Assembly: GCF_029852145.1 (NCBI RefSeq)
Contig: NC_079977.1
Location: 22,012,781 to 22,076,780, forward strand
Direction of reading: 5' to 3'
From: Microplitis mediator
Taxonomy: Eukaryota; Arthropoda; Insecta; Hymenoptera; Braconidae
DNA length: 64,000 nt
Shown: positions 11,301-24,600 of the stretch, piece after piece
Numbering within the stretch: the stretch's first letter is position 1
How the letters are laid out: each line of letters starts with the position of its first letter
Notes under the pieces: model-generated
What the model saw: the letters and a program-made list of their open reading frames with translations, nothing else
Told to the model about the DNA's origin: nothing
Database searches by the model: none
Made by a program: the position numbers and the translations under genes

Positions 11301-14300
11301 ACACCAATTTTGTAGAAAATTAAATTTCCTACAAAAAAAATTCTATGCAATTTTGCCATAAATTAAATATTTTACCAGAATTTGCATAAAATCAATTTCC
11401 GATAAATTTTATTTTCCAAATTTTTTCAATTACGAAATTTAAAATTCAAATTCCCGCCAAAGTATTGAAGATACGGCAAAATTTTAAGAGACTAATTTTG
11501 TAGGAAATTTAATTTTCTACAAAAAAGTTTCTACACATTTTTGTCGTAAATTCAATATTTTACTAAAATTTTGTGAAAATCCATTTCCGATAAATTTTAT
11601 TTTCAAAATTTTTCCAATTACGAAATTTAAAATTCAAATTCCCGCCAAAATATTACAGATACGGCAAAATTTAAAGAAACCAATTTTGTAGGAAATTTAA
11701 TTTCTTACAAAAAAGTTTCTATACAATTTTCTCATAAATTCAATATTTCACCGAAATTTGGATAAAATCCATTTCCTATAAATTTTGGATCCCTAATTTT
11801 TCCAATTGCGAAAATTTAAAATTAAAATTCCCGCCAAAGTATCAAAGTTACGAAAAAATCTGAAGACATAAATTTTGTAGAGGATTAAATTTCCTATGAA
11901 AAAAAAATGATTTTAATTTTTCCATTCATTCAAAATTAATAAAATCTTAAATAAACGAAATAAGTTTATGGTTACAATCGATCCCTCGCCATTTCATGTT
12001 TACATAAATATAAAAAATATATGATAATAAACATCGGATATGCAGAAGATCATATTTTAGGTATACACGTATATACAGTAGACAAATATGTTCTCTCTGA
12101 TCTATGATTATGTATTCCTTGATGTCTTTACGCTTCGTAAGACTTTAGCTTCCGGCAAAACTTGTACATTTTTATTCACATACGAATAAATGTTATGGAT
12201 ATTCAATAACTTTGTATATTTATTATAATTTATATCCATACAAATATCATAAACAATATTACAATCCAAATAAAATTATTTTTAAAAATAAATTCACTAT
12301 TCAATTTTCCCACCGAAAATATTTTTACTCAACTTCGATTTACATCGAAACTATCGATCCTACGTGAAAAATTTATTCTTACATTTTTGTAGATCACAAA
12401 AAAAGCTAAAAGTTTTTCCTCAACTTTTTTGATCTAGCTTCATAATTTTCCGAGATAACTTAATTTTTCCTCCGAACCAGTTTTCAAATCGATCGCTAGC
12501 GAAATTTGAACTTTGGATGATTTTTCTGGCGAAAATATCAATTGTATAGAAAAAACATAAGAGACCTTTTTTGTAGCCCACAAAAAAAGCTACAAATTTT
12601 TCCTCTACTTTTTTGGTCTAGCTCAATAATTTTCCGAGATATTTCCAATTTTCCCTTGAAAAAATTTTCGTGTCGACTGAAAACCGGTCGCAGCAAAATT
12701 TGAACTTTGGCTGAACTTTCTGACAAAACTATCAACTGTACGGTAAAAATGCAAGATACCTTTTTTGTAGCCCACAAAAAAAGCTGAAGAATGACCCTCA
12801 ACTTTTTCGATTTCGCTTGTAAGTTCACGAGTTACGGGCTTATATATGTAGGGGTAGTAAAAAAAAGGAAGAAAAAGAAAATGACTTTTTACTTTTCCGG
12901 AGGAGGGAAGTGAAATAGGATATTATATACGATCGTTAAATTAAAAAAATGAAGTTACAGAATGTCGGAATGCTGAAGCAGCTGGCCGGCTCATTCACAT
13001 GGACGCTGGAATTTTCTTAAGACATTTAAAAGTTTGTAGAGACCGAGCGAGAAGAAGAGCCTCCACTCAATGTGCCATCAAGTATTTCCATTTAATTTAA
13101 TCTTACAACGCTCCTATATATATGTGGATGTATATAACATTTTATAAACCGGGAGACTTTACGCGCCACAGATTTTAAACTGATAAAGTCAGCCAAGATC
13201 GATTGCGTCGCTCTCAATGTAATTATTATTATTATTTTTTTATGCCTCATTACATTCCAGGTTCTTATATTTTTATCATTGTAATTATAATTCATCATTA
13301 ATATTTTTTTTTTTTACACAACTCGAAATTTTGAAAAATTTTTGGGCTTAAGGATCAGAAGTAAAATTTAATTTTCAGATCTGGAAATTGGGGAAAATTA
13401 AATAGAGAATTTTTTTGTCTGGAAAATTTGAGCAACAGATGAAAAATTTTTGAAAATTATCTGGGCTTAAATTTTATCTATTTAAGTTTTTTTGAAAATT
13501 TTTCCGGGTAAAAAATATTTGAATTATAAAAAATTTTACTGGGAATTTTAACCTCTACAATTTCCATTCATTTTCCTGCGAAAAATTTTCCCTGTCTCGG
13601 AATTGCAATAAAACACAAGAAAAAATTTTTTCAAAAGTTTCCCGCCAAAAATTAAATATTCAAAATTTTTTCCTGACCCTGTTTTCAGTCCAAAAGTAAT
13701 TAAACTATAGGTAATTTTACTCGGCATTTAATCCTCTACAATTTCCTCCCGAAAATTTTTCCGGCCCTAAGAACTCCATAAGCCCCAAAAAAAATTTTCC
13801 CGCCTAAATTTAAATATTCAAATTTTTTTCCTGACTCTGTTCTCAGTCCAAAAGTAATTAAACTATAGGTAATTTTACCCGGCATTTAATCCTCTACAAT
13901 TTCCACCCTTTTATTTTCCACCCAAAAAATTTTCCGGCCCTAAAAACTCCATAAGCCCCAAAAAAAATTTTCCCGCCTAAATTTAAATATTCAAAAATTT
14001 TCCCTGACCCTGTCCTCAGTCTAAAAGTAATCAAATTATAGGTCATTTTACTCAGAATTCAATCTTCTACAACCCCCACTCCTTCATTTTCCTCCCAAAA
14101 ATTTTTCCTGTCCAAAAATTCAGATAATGCCCAAACAAATTTTTTTTTAATTTTCCCGCCTCAATTCCTATCTCAGACTTTTCCGACTCTTTCCTTTGCC
14201 CAAAAGTTATCAACTCATAGGTCATTTTTCTCAGCATTCAATCCTCTACAACCTCCACCCCTTCATTTTCCCCCCAAAAATTTTCCCTGCCCCAAATTTC

Positions 14301-16747
14301 CATAAGCCCCCAAAAAAATTTAAAATTTTCCCGCCTAAATTTGAATTTTCAAATTTTTCCCTCTCTTTCCCAGCCCAAAAGCACTCAAGTCACCCCCCCC
14401 CCCCCCTGAATCTTCCTCCCAATTCTCTATTGAAAAAAAATAAAAAAAAAATCTTAAGAATTCAGTCACTTAAATAAAGACTTTGTATGATTCCAAGACA
14501 ATGGACCCTTGTAATCTACATAAATTTATTTAATTAAAAGATAAATTGCAAGAATATACTCATTGTGATATTATTAAATATATTGCGTCGCATTGACTCC
14601 ATTTTTAATTCTTAACCTCTTAATTCAACTTTTCTTTTTTCCTCCTTCTTACTTTTTTTTCTTCATACAAGTGCGTTTATATAATTACTGTAATTGCCGG
14701 ATGTAATTTAAATAACGTACGAGACGTCATAAAAAAAAATAACAATGGCGCACAATGTTAATGAGGAAAGTTGTTAAAATATATAAATATATATGTATAT
14801 ATATGTATGACTAAAAGATTTACTTAATTATTTTATAATAAATTGAGTAAATGCCCACGCAAGAGGCTCGCAGTCATGTCGCGGGGCGCGAGTAAGAAAA
14901 TTAAAAGAAAAAAAGTCATTAACTCTTGGGACTTTAACGGCCGGTCACTCGACTGTGTTCAGTCATTTTGTTAAATTTTATATATATATATGTATATATG
15001 TATGTATATATCTAGGACTGTAATTATGAGGGAAATGTGAAGGAAAAATTTTTTTGCGACGCGAAAATTGGGAATTTTATTTATTTTGGGGCAGAAGAAA
15101 ATTTCGGGAGGAAAATTTTGGGGGGGGGGGTAAGATGGGCTGGAGAATTTTTTTAGAGAGGGAAAGGGAGGGGAAAATTTGAGGTGGAATTTGATGGGGA
15201 ATTTAGAGTTTTTTTTTGGGGTTATGGAATTTTGGGAAAGGAAAATTTTTGGGAGGAAAATTGGGGGGTGGAAATTGTAGAGAATTGAATGCTGAGTAAA
15301 ATGACCTGTAATTTGATTACTTTTGGGCAGAGGAAAGGGTTGGAAAAGTCTTATAGAGATAGAAAATGAGGCAGGAAATTTTAGAAAAAAAATTATTTTG
15401 GCATTTTCCGAATTTTTGGGACGGGGAAAATTTTTGAGAGGAAAAGAAAGGGGTGGAAATTGTAGAGGAATGAATGCTGAGTAAAATGACCTGTAATTTG
15501 ATTACTTTTGAACAGAGGAAAGGGTTGGAAAAGTCTTATAAAGATAGAAAATGAGGCAGGAAATTTTAGAAAAAAAATTATTTTGGCATTTTCCAAATTT
15601 TTGGGGCGGGGAAAATTTTTGAGAGGAAAATGAAGGGGTAGAGGTTGTAGAGGATTGAATGCTGAGCAAAATGACCTACAGTTTGATTACTTTTGGACTG
15701 AGGTAAGGGTCAGAAAAAAATTTTCAAGATTTAATTTAAGGCGGGAAAATTTTGAAAAAAATATTTTTTGTGTTTCATTGCAATTCTGAGGCCGGAAAAA
15801 ATTTTTTGGGGAAAAATAAATGAATGGAGGTTGCAGAGGATTGAATTCTGCGTAAAATGACCTATGCTGCAATAACTTTCCTACCAAGGAAAGTCTAAAA
15901 AAAATTTTATATCGATAGAATTTGAGCCCCAAAAATTTTCAAAAAATTAGAAAATGTTTTTCCTCCGCCCGATTAAATTTTCTGAGCTTATTAACGTTTT
16001 TCTCACAAAAACCGAGGTCTAAAAATTTTCTTCCTGAACATTTTCTATAAAATGAACTCCAATTAAATAATTTCACATAAACTGATAAAATTTCCCTTGA
16101 CCTCTGACCCCAAATCTAAATTTCAAAAATCCAATTTCCCCGCCTTTAACTCCCAGACGATCTCCACAAATTGACAGCCCATTGCTACGTGACCAATAAA
16201 ATTCACGTGACCTGACTTCGAACCCGTAACCCCAAAACCCGACCCCGGGCTAAAACTCAAAAAAGTTTTCCTCTTAAATCCTCGATATCTCAAAAACTAC
16301 TGATCCTACGCAAAAATTTCTCATGAACATTTTTGTAGCCCGCAAAATTTCCTACAAAATTTATTTGAACAAAAATAAATTTCCGCCAATAGCAACCCGA
16401 GTTATGGGGCTTTGAAGTTTAATTTGACAGATTCGCCGACAAACAATCTCTGTTTCGATTAAAAACATAAATCCATCTCTCATATATATTTATATATAGA
16501 GTCAAACAAATAGAAATGTATAAAAAGAAAGATATAGTGAAAGGGTAGAATATTAATAAACCGTTGACTGGGTGATGATAGCGGTTTCCATTGACAACGA
16601 GGACGCGTTTCATTTGTGCAAAATAAAGCCCTGGATGTTCTATATAAATTCTCTTGTATGTTACAAAGTAGCATTCTATATTGACAGAAGAGTGGATGTG
16701 GACGTGGATACTATACACAGAGAGATGATGAACAGTATAGAGTAGTC

Positions 16748-16778
<31 letters not shown>

Positions 16779-18372
16779 GGGGTAAATGCCGTCATATAGA
16801 ATAGAGAGCTCGGCAAGAATGAAATATCAAGGGTTTAGTTCTAGTTATTTTAGTTCTGATCTAGTGGATTTGGTGGTTGGTGGGGAGGGGGGTGGGGATT
16901 TTCGAGGGAGAGACGAAGTTGAGGCTGGTAGAGTTCTAGGAACTCGGAATTTTTAGAAGAAATTTGAGGAAAAAAATTTTGTGATGGAACTCGAGAAAAT
17001 TCTAAGAAATTTTTTGTGGTTGAATTTTTGGAACTCCTAGAAAAATTTTTTGTCTTAGAACTTTTTTCAGATCTCTAAGAAACTTTTAGTTGCATTAGAA
17101 CTCAGAAATTTATTTTTACTGCAGCAGTAGAACTCGAGAAAAAAAATAATTGCTACGTTAAAGTTCTTGGAACTCTGAGAAAAAATTCGCTGTCTTAGAA
17201 ATTTTAAGTTCTCTGAAAGATTTTAGCTGCATTAATATTCTAGATCATTTTTTTTAGCTGAGGTAGAGTTCTTGGAACTCCTAGAAATTTTTATTTACTC
17301 TTAGAACTTTTCTTAGTAATTAAAATTTTTTTAGCTGCATTGGAACTCAGAAAATTCTTAGAAGTTTTTCATCACCGCGTTAGAGTTCTTAGAACTCCTA
17401 GAAACATTTTTTTCTATCTTAGAATTCTGATTTCTCAAAAAAATTTTAGCTGTATTAGAACTCCGAAAAATTCTAAGAAATTTTTCATCACTGCGTTAGA
17501 GTTCTTAGATCTTCCAGAAATTTTTGTCTTAGAACTTTTCTAAGTTCTATACAAAAAATTTAGCTGTATTGGAACTCAAAAAATTCTTAGAAATTCGTCA
17601 TCTCTGTTACAGTTCTTGAAACTCCTAGAAATTTTTTTCACTCTTAGAACTTTTCTTAGTAATCTGAAAATTTTAGCTGCATTGGAACTCAGAAATTTTT
17701 TAGAAATATTTCATCACCGTGTTAGAGTTCTAAGAACTGCAAATTTTTTTTTACTCTTAGAACTTTTTTGAGTTCTCTAAAAAATTCTTAGCTGTCTTAG
17801 AACCCGAAAAATTCTAAGAAATTGATTACTGTTAGAGTTCTCAGAACTCCCAGAAATTTTTTACTCCTAGAATTTTTCTAAGTTCTCTAAAAAATCCACT
17901 GCACCAAAACTCCAAAAAATTCTCACTTTTTTTACCACTGTCTTAGAAATCTCAGAACTGCAATTTTTCTACCGTCAGAACTCACCTAAGTTCCCATTTT
18001 TTTTCAGAACTCAGAACTCAAAAAAATTTCCTAACCTTGCACTTCCAAAATCCAAAAAAAAAAATTGTCTCAGAATTTCCAAAGTCCAAAAACAAGATTC
18101 TAAACCCATCCCCCTTCCAAAATTCGCTATTTACCCAGCGTATAATATCAGTTCCATATTAGCTCGGAACTTCAGAGTGCTTAGGGGCCAAAGAATACCA
18201 CGAGGTTATTACAGCGATCATATCGCTCCATATTGACAAACACAGAATACGATAATCATCTCCAATCCCACCCTCATCCTCACCCCCACCCCAACCCCCT
18301 CCTCCCTTCCTACTTCTATTTAATCCCTTTGTATATACATTGTACATATTATCCCATACCGTATTGATATCC

Positions 18373-18470
<98 letters not shown>

Positions 18471-21400
18471 TCAAAACGCCCACAATACAACAGTACGTTA
18501 ATTCCCATAAAGCAAGTTCGCGTTTCGCGCGGTCAATAGGGTTCACGCAAATGGACAAATACGCGGATATATATACTATGTATACAAATATATATACATA
18601 TATATAAGAGGAATTGAATCGACCAACCAACATGACCATTACTGACTGACCATTACCGGCTCGTCATTGATGTCACAGACGCACGCAGTAAACAGGGCGA
18701 GTATTCAAATCTAGAGTGCGTTTACGTCGGGAAAAGGGGAGTTAGAGAGGGGGGGGGTGTTACGTTTGTCGTTGGATAAAGGGAACGGGAAAAGAGGTTA
18801 GGGGGTAGAGTGGAAGGGTGGGAGAGATTTTAATCCCAAGTTTGGACATGAAACGTAGAATACAAACAGGCTTTGTGTGGCTATGATTAATCTGATATAT
18901 ATTTTATGTATGTGTGTATTGAGAGGTTTTTGTTGATATATTTATTGGTGATTTGGATATTGATGTGTTGGATGATTCGTTGGCTTGATTTTGATAGGAA
19001 TGGAGTTGAAAATGATTTTTGGAGTTTGAATTGAGATTCTGAGGAAAGTTACGGATATTTTGATTTGGTGATAAGGAACTTTTTTGTAGGAAATTTAATT
19101 TGCTACAAAAAATGTCTGATTACTTTTTTTTGTAAAATGGATCTTTGAGTCGGAAAAGTAATTTAAAGAAAATGGAGAAATAAATTTTCAAATACTGCTC
19201 AAATTCGAGCGCTAACTTTTAAACTTAAAAAAGTCAGTGAAGATATCAAAATTTCGAAAAATTTACAAGGACCATTTTTGTAGAGAATTTAATTTACTAC
19301 AAAAAATGTCTGATTACTTTTTTTTGTAAAATCGATCCTTGAGTTGAAAAAGTAATTTAAAGAAAATGGAAAAATAAATTTTCAAATACTGCTCAAATTC
19401 GAGCGCAAACTTTAAAACTTAAAAAAGTCAGTGAAGATATCAAAATTTCGAAAAATTTACAAGGACCATTTTTGTAGAGAATTTAATTTACTACAAAAAA
19501 TGTCTGATTACTTTTTTTTGTAAAATCGATCCTTGAGTCGGAAAAGTAATTTAAAGAAAATGGAGAAATAAATTTTCAAATACTGCTCAAATTCGAGCGC
19601 AAACTTTAAAACTTAAAAAAGTCAGTGAAGATATCAAAATTTCGAAAAATTTGCAAGGACCATTTTTGTAGATAATTTAATTTACTACAAAAAATGTCTG
19701 ATTACTTTTTTTTGTAAAATCGATCCTTGAGTCGGAAAAGTAGTTTAAAGAAAATGGAAAAATAAATTTTCAAATACTGCTCAAATTCGACCTTGACCTT
19801 TCGAAGTTCAAAAAGTCAGTGAAGATATCGAGATATCGAAAAATTTATAAGGACCATTTTTGTACAGAATTAAATTTCCTACAAAAAAGTATTCGTGGCC
19901 TTTAATCAAAAACTCAATATTTACTTGTCAAATTTGAAAAAAAAAAAAAAAAACGAAATTCCCGCCCTCTTCCCTAGACTTGATGATTTGTAAAAATAAA
20001 TCAGCACCTGCGTTAAACAGGTACTTAGAGTCCTCCCTCGGTTGCTCTCACTCTCAGTTACTGTAGCTCGCGAGTAAAAGAGTAGGGAAAATCCCCCACT
20101 ATATTTAAAACTCACCAGCAAACTAAAGTCCGGCATAAACTATACGCCCTCCGATGGAGTTGCCAGTAGAGAGGATAGAAATTGAGACCGCCTTCTTGTC
20201 TCTTTACCACCCACTCATTCTTCTTTTAAATTATTATACATTTTTTTTTATTTAAATTGTTACTTTATATATATATGTATATATATATATATATTTATAT
20301 TTTTTATATTTTTTCTCTTTCCTTGGAGTCTACCGACCACTTCCGTTAGCATTTCCCGATAACTGGAGCTTTAAGCTTTTCAATTCAACTTCAACTCTTA
20401 TATATTTTTATTTATATATAAATATATATATACATATATATGGGAATGATTTATTGCCGGGAGAAAGCGCAATACGAGCACGGAAATTTAGTACCAATGG
20501 ATTTCCTCTTTTTTGCCGTAAACTCAACAAATTCATGTCTTCATATATATACATATATATTTATATATATATAAATTTTTTTGTAAAAAACAATTCAATT
20601 TTCTTTATATTTATTTTTATGTTTTCCTCAGACTGAATTGGAAATTATTTACTAAGGGGGAAAATATAGGCGGGAAAATTTGAAAATTTGAAATTTCGCG
20701 CGGAAAAATAAAATGAGGATTTGGGGATTTAATTTATAAATTGGAATGATTTTTGAATTGGAAGTTTCTAATTAAGGAGCGGGGGGGGGGGGATAATATC
20801 GGCGGGAAAATTTGAAATTTGAAAATTTGAAATTTCGCGCGAAAAATTAAATTGGGATTTGGGGATTAAATTTACAAATTGGAATGACTTTTGAATTGAA
20901 AGTTTTGAATTAAGGGGAGGGGGGGATATTATGGGCGGGAAAATTTTAAATTTGAAAATTCGAAATTTCGCGCGAAAAAATTAAACTGGGAATTGGGGAT
21001 TAAATTTATAAATTGGAATCAATTTTGAATTGAAAGTTTTTGATTAAGGGGGAGGGGGGTATTATGGGCGGGAAAATTTGAAATTGCGCGCGAAAAAATT
21101 AAATAAGGATTTTTGGAGTTAAATTTAAATATGAAGAAATTAAAGGGAACAAATTGAGGGCTCGGAAAATTTATTTTCAAGACATTTTTTTAGAAATTTT
21201 CAAAATATAAAAGAATTTTGTCCATGAATTTATTACGCAAAATTTAATGGGAATTCTAAATAATTAAAAAAAAAAAAATTGTAAATAAAAAAAAAAATTG
21301 AGGCTTGGAAACTGAACACGCATCTGAGTGTTTGCATAAACGCATTCGAAGAATTGTATGCTCTCTTTAAGTACCAGAAGCATCATAATACAACAAAACA

Positions 21401-21526
21401 TATGTACATACTTTTATATATATATATACATATATAGGAAACGTAATAACGGTCATACAAACCTCGGACGTATTATCTGCACGCGTACGCATTTTTGTGG
21501 TTACCAGGACATATGACCTTACTCTC

Positions 21527-21601
<75 letters not shown>

Positions 21602-24600
21602 TATTACACGTGTTATTTTTTTTTCAATCGCAAGTTTATCTGGATGTCACGTTTTGTTTGAAAATGATAACAATACAGAACATTATTTTTTTGTTCATAT
21701 TTTCCTCTATATATATATTATATACATATATATGTATACAGACGTGATTTTATTTTTGTTGGAATAAAAAAATTTTTTTGAAAATCAAAATTCTGAGCAA
21801 ACTATCAAAAATATGACAAAAATGTATCAGACTGATTTTATAGGAAATTTAATTTTCTACAAAAAAGTTTTCTACTACTTTTCCTCTAAATGTCATATTT
21901 TACTAATTATCATAATTATTTAATTGAATAATTAGAAAAAATTGAAATTTGAAATCGAAAATTGGCAAAATTTTGTTTTTATCAAAATTCTGGGTCAAGG
22001 ACCAAAAATATGACAAAAATATATCAGAATGATTTTATAGGAAATTTAATTTTCTACAAAAAAGTTCCTTACCACTTTTCCTCTAAATGTCATATTTTGA
22101 TAATTATCATAATTATTTAATTGAATAATTAGAAAAAATTGGAATTTGAAATCAAAAATTGGCAAAAATTTGTTTTTATAAAAATTCTGGGTCAAGGACC
22201 AAAAATATGAGAAAAATACATCAGACCGATTTTATAGGAAATTTAATTCCCTACAAAAAAGGTCCTTACAACTTTTTTTCTAAATTTCATATTTTACTAA
22301 TTATCATAATTATTTCACTGAATAATTAGAAAAAATTGGAATCCGAAATTGAAAATTTGCAAAAATTTGTTTTTATCAAAATTCTGGGTCAAGGACCAAA
22401 AATATGAGAAAAATATATCAGACCGATTTTACAGGAAATTAAATTCTCTACAAAAAAGGTCTCAACAATTTTTCTGATAACTGCAGTAGTTTACATAGAA
22501 TTTAATTTCCAAGTAATTAAAATGTTTTTCTTTTGACTTGAATATTTTCCTCTGATAAATTTATTTAAATTGCGATAATTATTTTAATAAATACTAGAAT
22601 GTGCGTAAATGTGTGTGCAAGTTTGTTGACAGAATTAAAAATATAAATGCGTTACAAAACAACGGGAAGTTAAATAGTACGAGCTTGACGAAACATAAAA
22701 GTTATTGTAATTATAGTCGTATGTCACTAAAATATCTGTACTGTCCCATTTGATCGTTATACGACCGGTAAAATAACACGTTTAAATAAAATTATTCAAA
22801 CAGACGCGAATCCCAAATTGTTCATTTATTTTCCTATTAAATTTTTTTTTTAATTTTAGATCAAACATTTATATTTACAAAATTATTTTTTTTGGGATTC
22901 CTAATTACCCTAATTAGACTTCATGGGTGTGTTTGGGAAAGCCAAAACCCTGAGTAATATTTTAAGATTTTTTTCAAATTTCTATCTCTGCAATTTCAAA
23001 TTTTACCGCCACTTGAAGACAACCCTTGAAAATTTCAAAATTTCCCTATGATTAAATAATTTTTTTTGGGATTTCTAATAAATCTAAGTAGACTTCATGG
23101 GTGTGTTTGGGAAAGCCAAAACCCTGAGTAATATTTTAAGATTTTTTTCAAATTTTTATCTCTGCAATTTCAAATTTTACCGCCACTTAAAGACAACCCT
23201 TGAAAATTTCAAAATTTCCCTATGACTAAATAATTTTTTTTTGAGATTTTTAATTAATCTAATTAGACTTCATGGGTGTGTTTGGGAAAGCCAAAACCCT
23301 GAGTAATATTTTAAGATTTTTTTCAAATTTTTATCTCTGCAATTTCAAATTTTACTGGCATTTAAAAATAATCAAAAATATAAAAATTGAATTTTTCTGA
23401 GATGAAAGTTGAATTGATATAAAAAAAAAAATTACCTTTTGATCTTGCCCAAGTGAAAGTTGTTCACGTATCAACTGTAAATGCTTGATCATCTCATCTA
23501 ACCGACGTTCTTTTTCAGCATTTGATTCCGCGCATAAAACGCGATGCAGCGCTAACGCGCCGTCTTGGTATCCTTCCGTTATCGCCGTCGTCGTGGTGTT
23601 GGTAGTAGTATTGCTACTACTACACCCGCTGGAAATAATTGTCGTAGGTGTCCTCCTGCTGGCAGGTGGCGATGCCGCTACGCTATTTGATATACTACTG
23701 TAACCGCTGCTGCAACAAAAAAATTAAATTTTCAAATTTTTCTTCCCAATTTTCTTTCAGTTCCTCTCTTACGCACTAACTATCACTTAAAAAAAAAAAA
23801 ACAATCTGCTATTCTGCAGGAAATTTAATGCTCTACAAAAATGGTCCTTATCATTTTTTTCGTATCTCTGATATTTAACCTGTGAAATCAATTTTGAATC
23901 GATCGAGATTAATAATGATCAAATTTTTGGGAAAACTTCTAAAATTTATTTAAAATAACATTTACAAGTAAACTATCAGTCTGGGAGAAAAAATTACTGA
24001 TACTTTTTTGATAGGAAATTTAATGCTCTACAAAAATGGTCCTTATCATTTTTTTCGTATCTCTGATATTTAACCCGTGAAATCAATTTTGAATCGATCG
24101 AGATTAATAATGATCAAATTTTTGGGAAAACTTCTAAAATTTATTTAAAATAACATTTACAAGTAAACTATCAGTCTGGGAGAAAAAATTACTGATACTT
24201 TTTTGATAGGAAATTTAATGCTCTACAAAAATGGTCCTTATCATTTTTTTCGTATCTCTGATATTTAACCCGTGAAATCAATTTTGAATCCATCGAGATT
24301 AATAATGATCTCATTTTTGGAAAAACTTCTAAAATTTATTTAAAATAACATTTACACGTAAACTATCAGTCTGGGAGAAAAAATCACTGATACTTTTTCA
24401 TAGCAAATTTAATGCTCTACAAAAATGATCCCTGTCATTTTTTTCGTATCTCTGAAATTTAACCCGTGAAATCAATTTTGAATCCATCGAGATTAATAAT
24501 GATCTCATTTTTGGAAAAACTTCTAAAATTAATTTAAAATAACATTTACAAGTAAAATATCAGTCTGGGAGAAAAAATCATTGATACTTTTTTTATAGGA

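Noticed and set aside
10340..11910. CRISPR-like array
   Set aside because: Units of 188 bp are continuous tandem copies with no short-repeat and unique-spacer structure, in a eukaryotic intron.
18320..18639. Peptides with long Tyr-Ile repeats on the minus strand
   Set aside because: They are translations of the (AT)n microsatellite.
21495..21767. Plus-strand peptide with poly-leucine that looks like a membrane segment
   Set aside because: It is the (TTA)n microsatellite; no splice or coding support.
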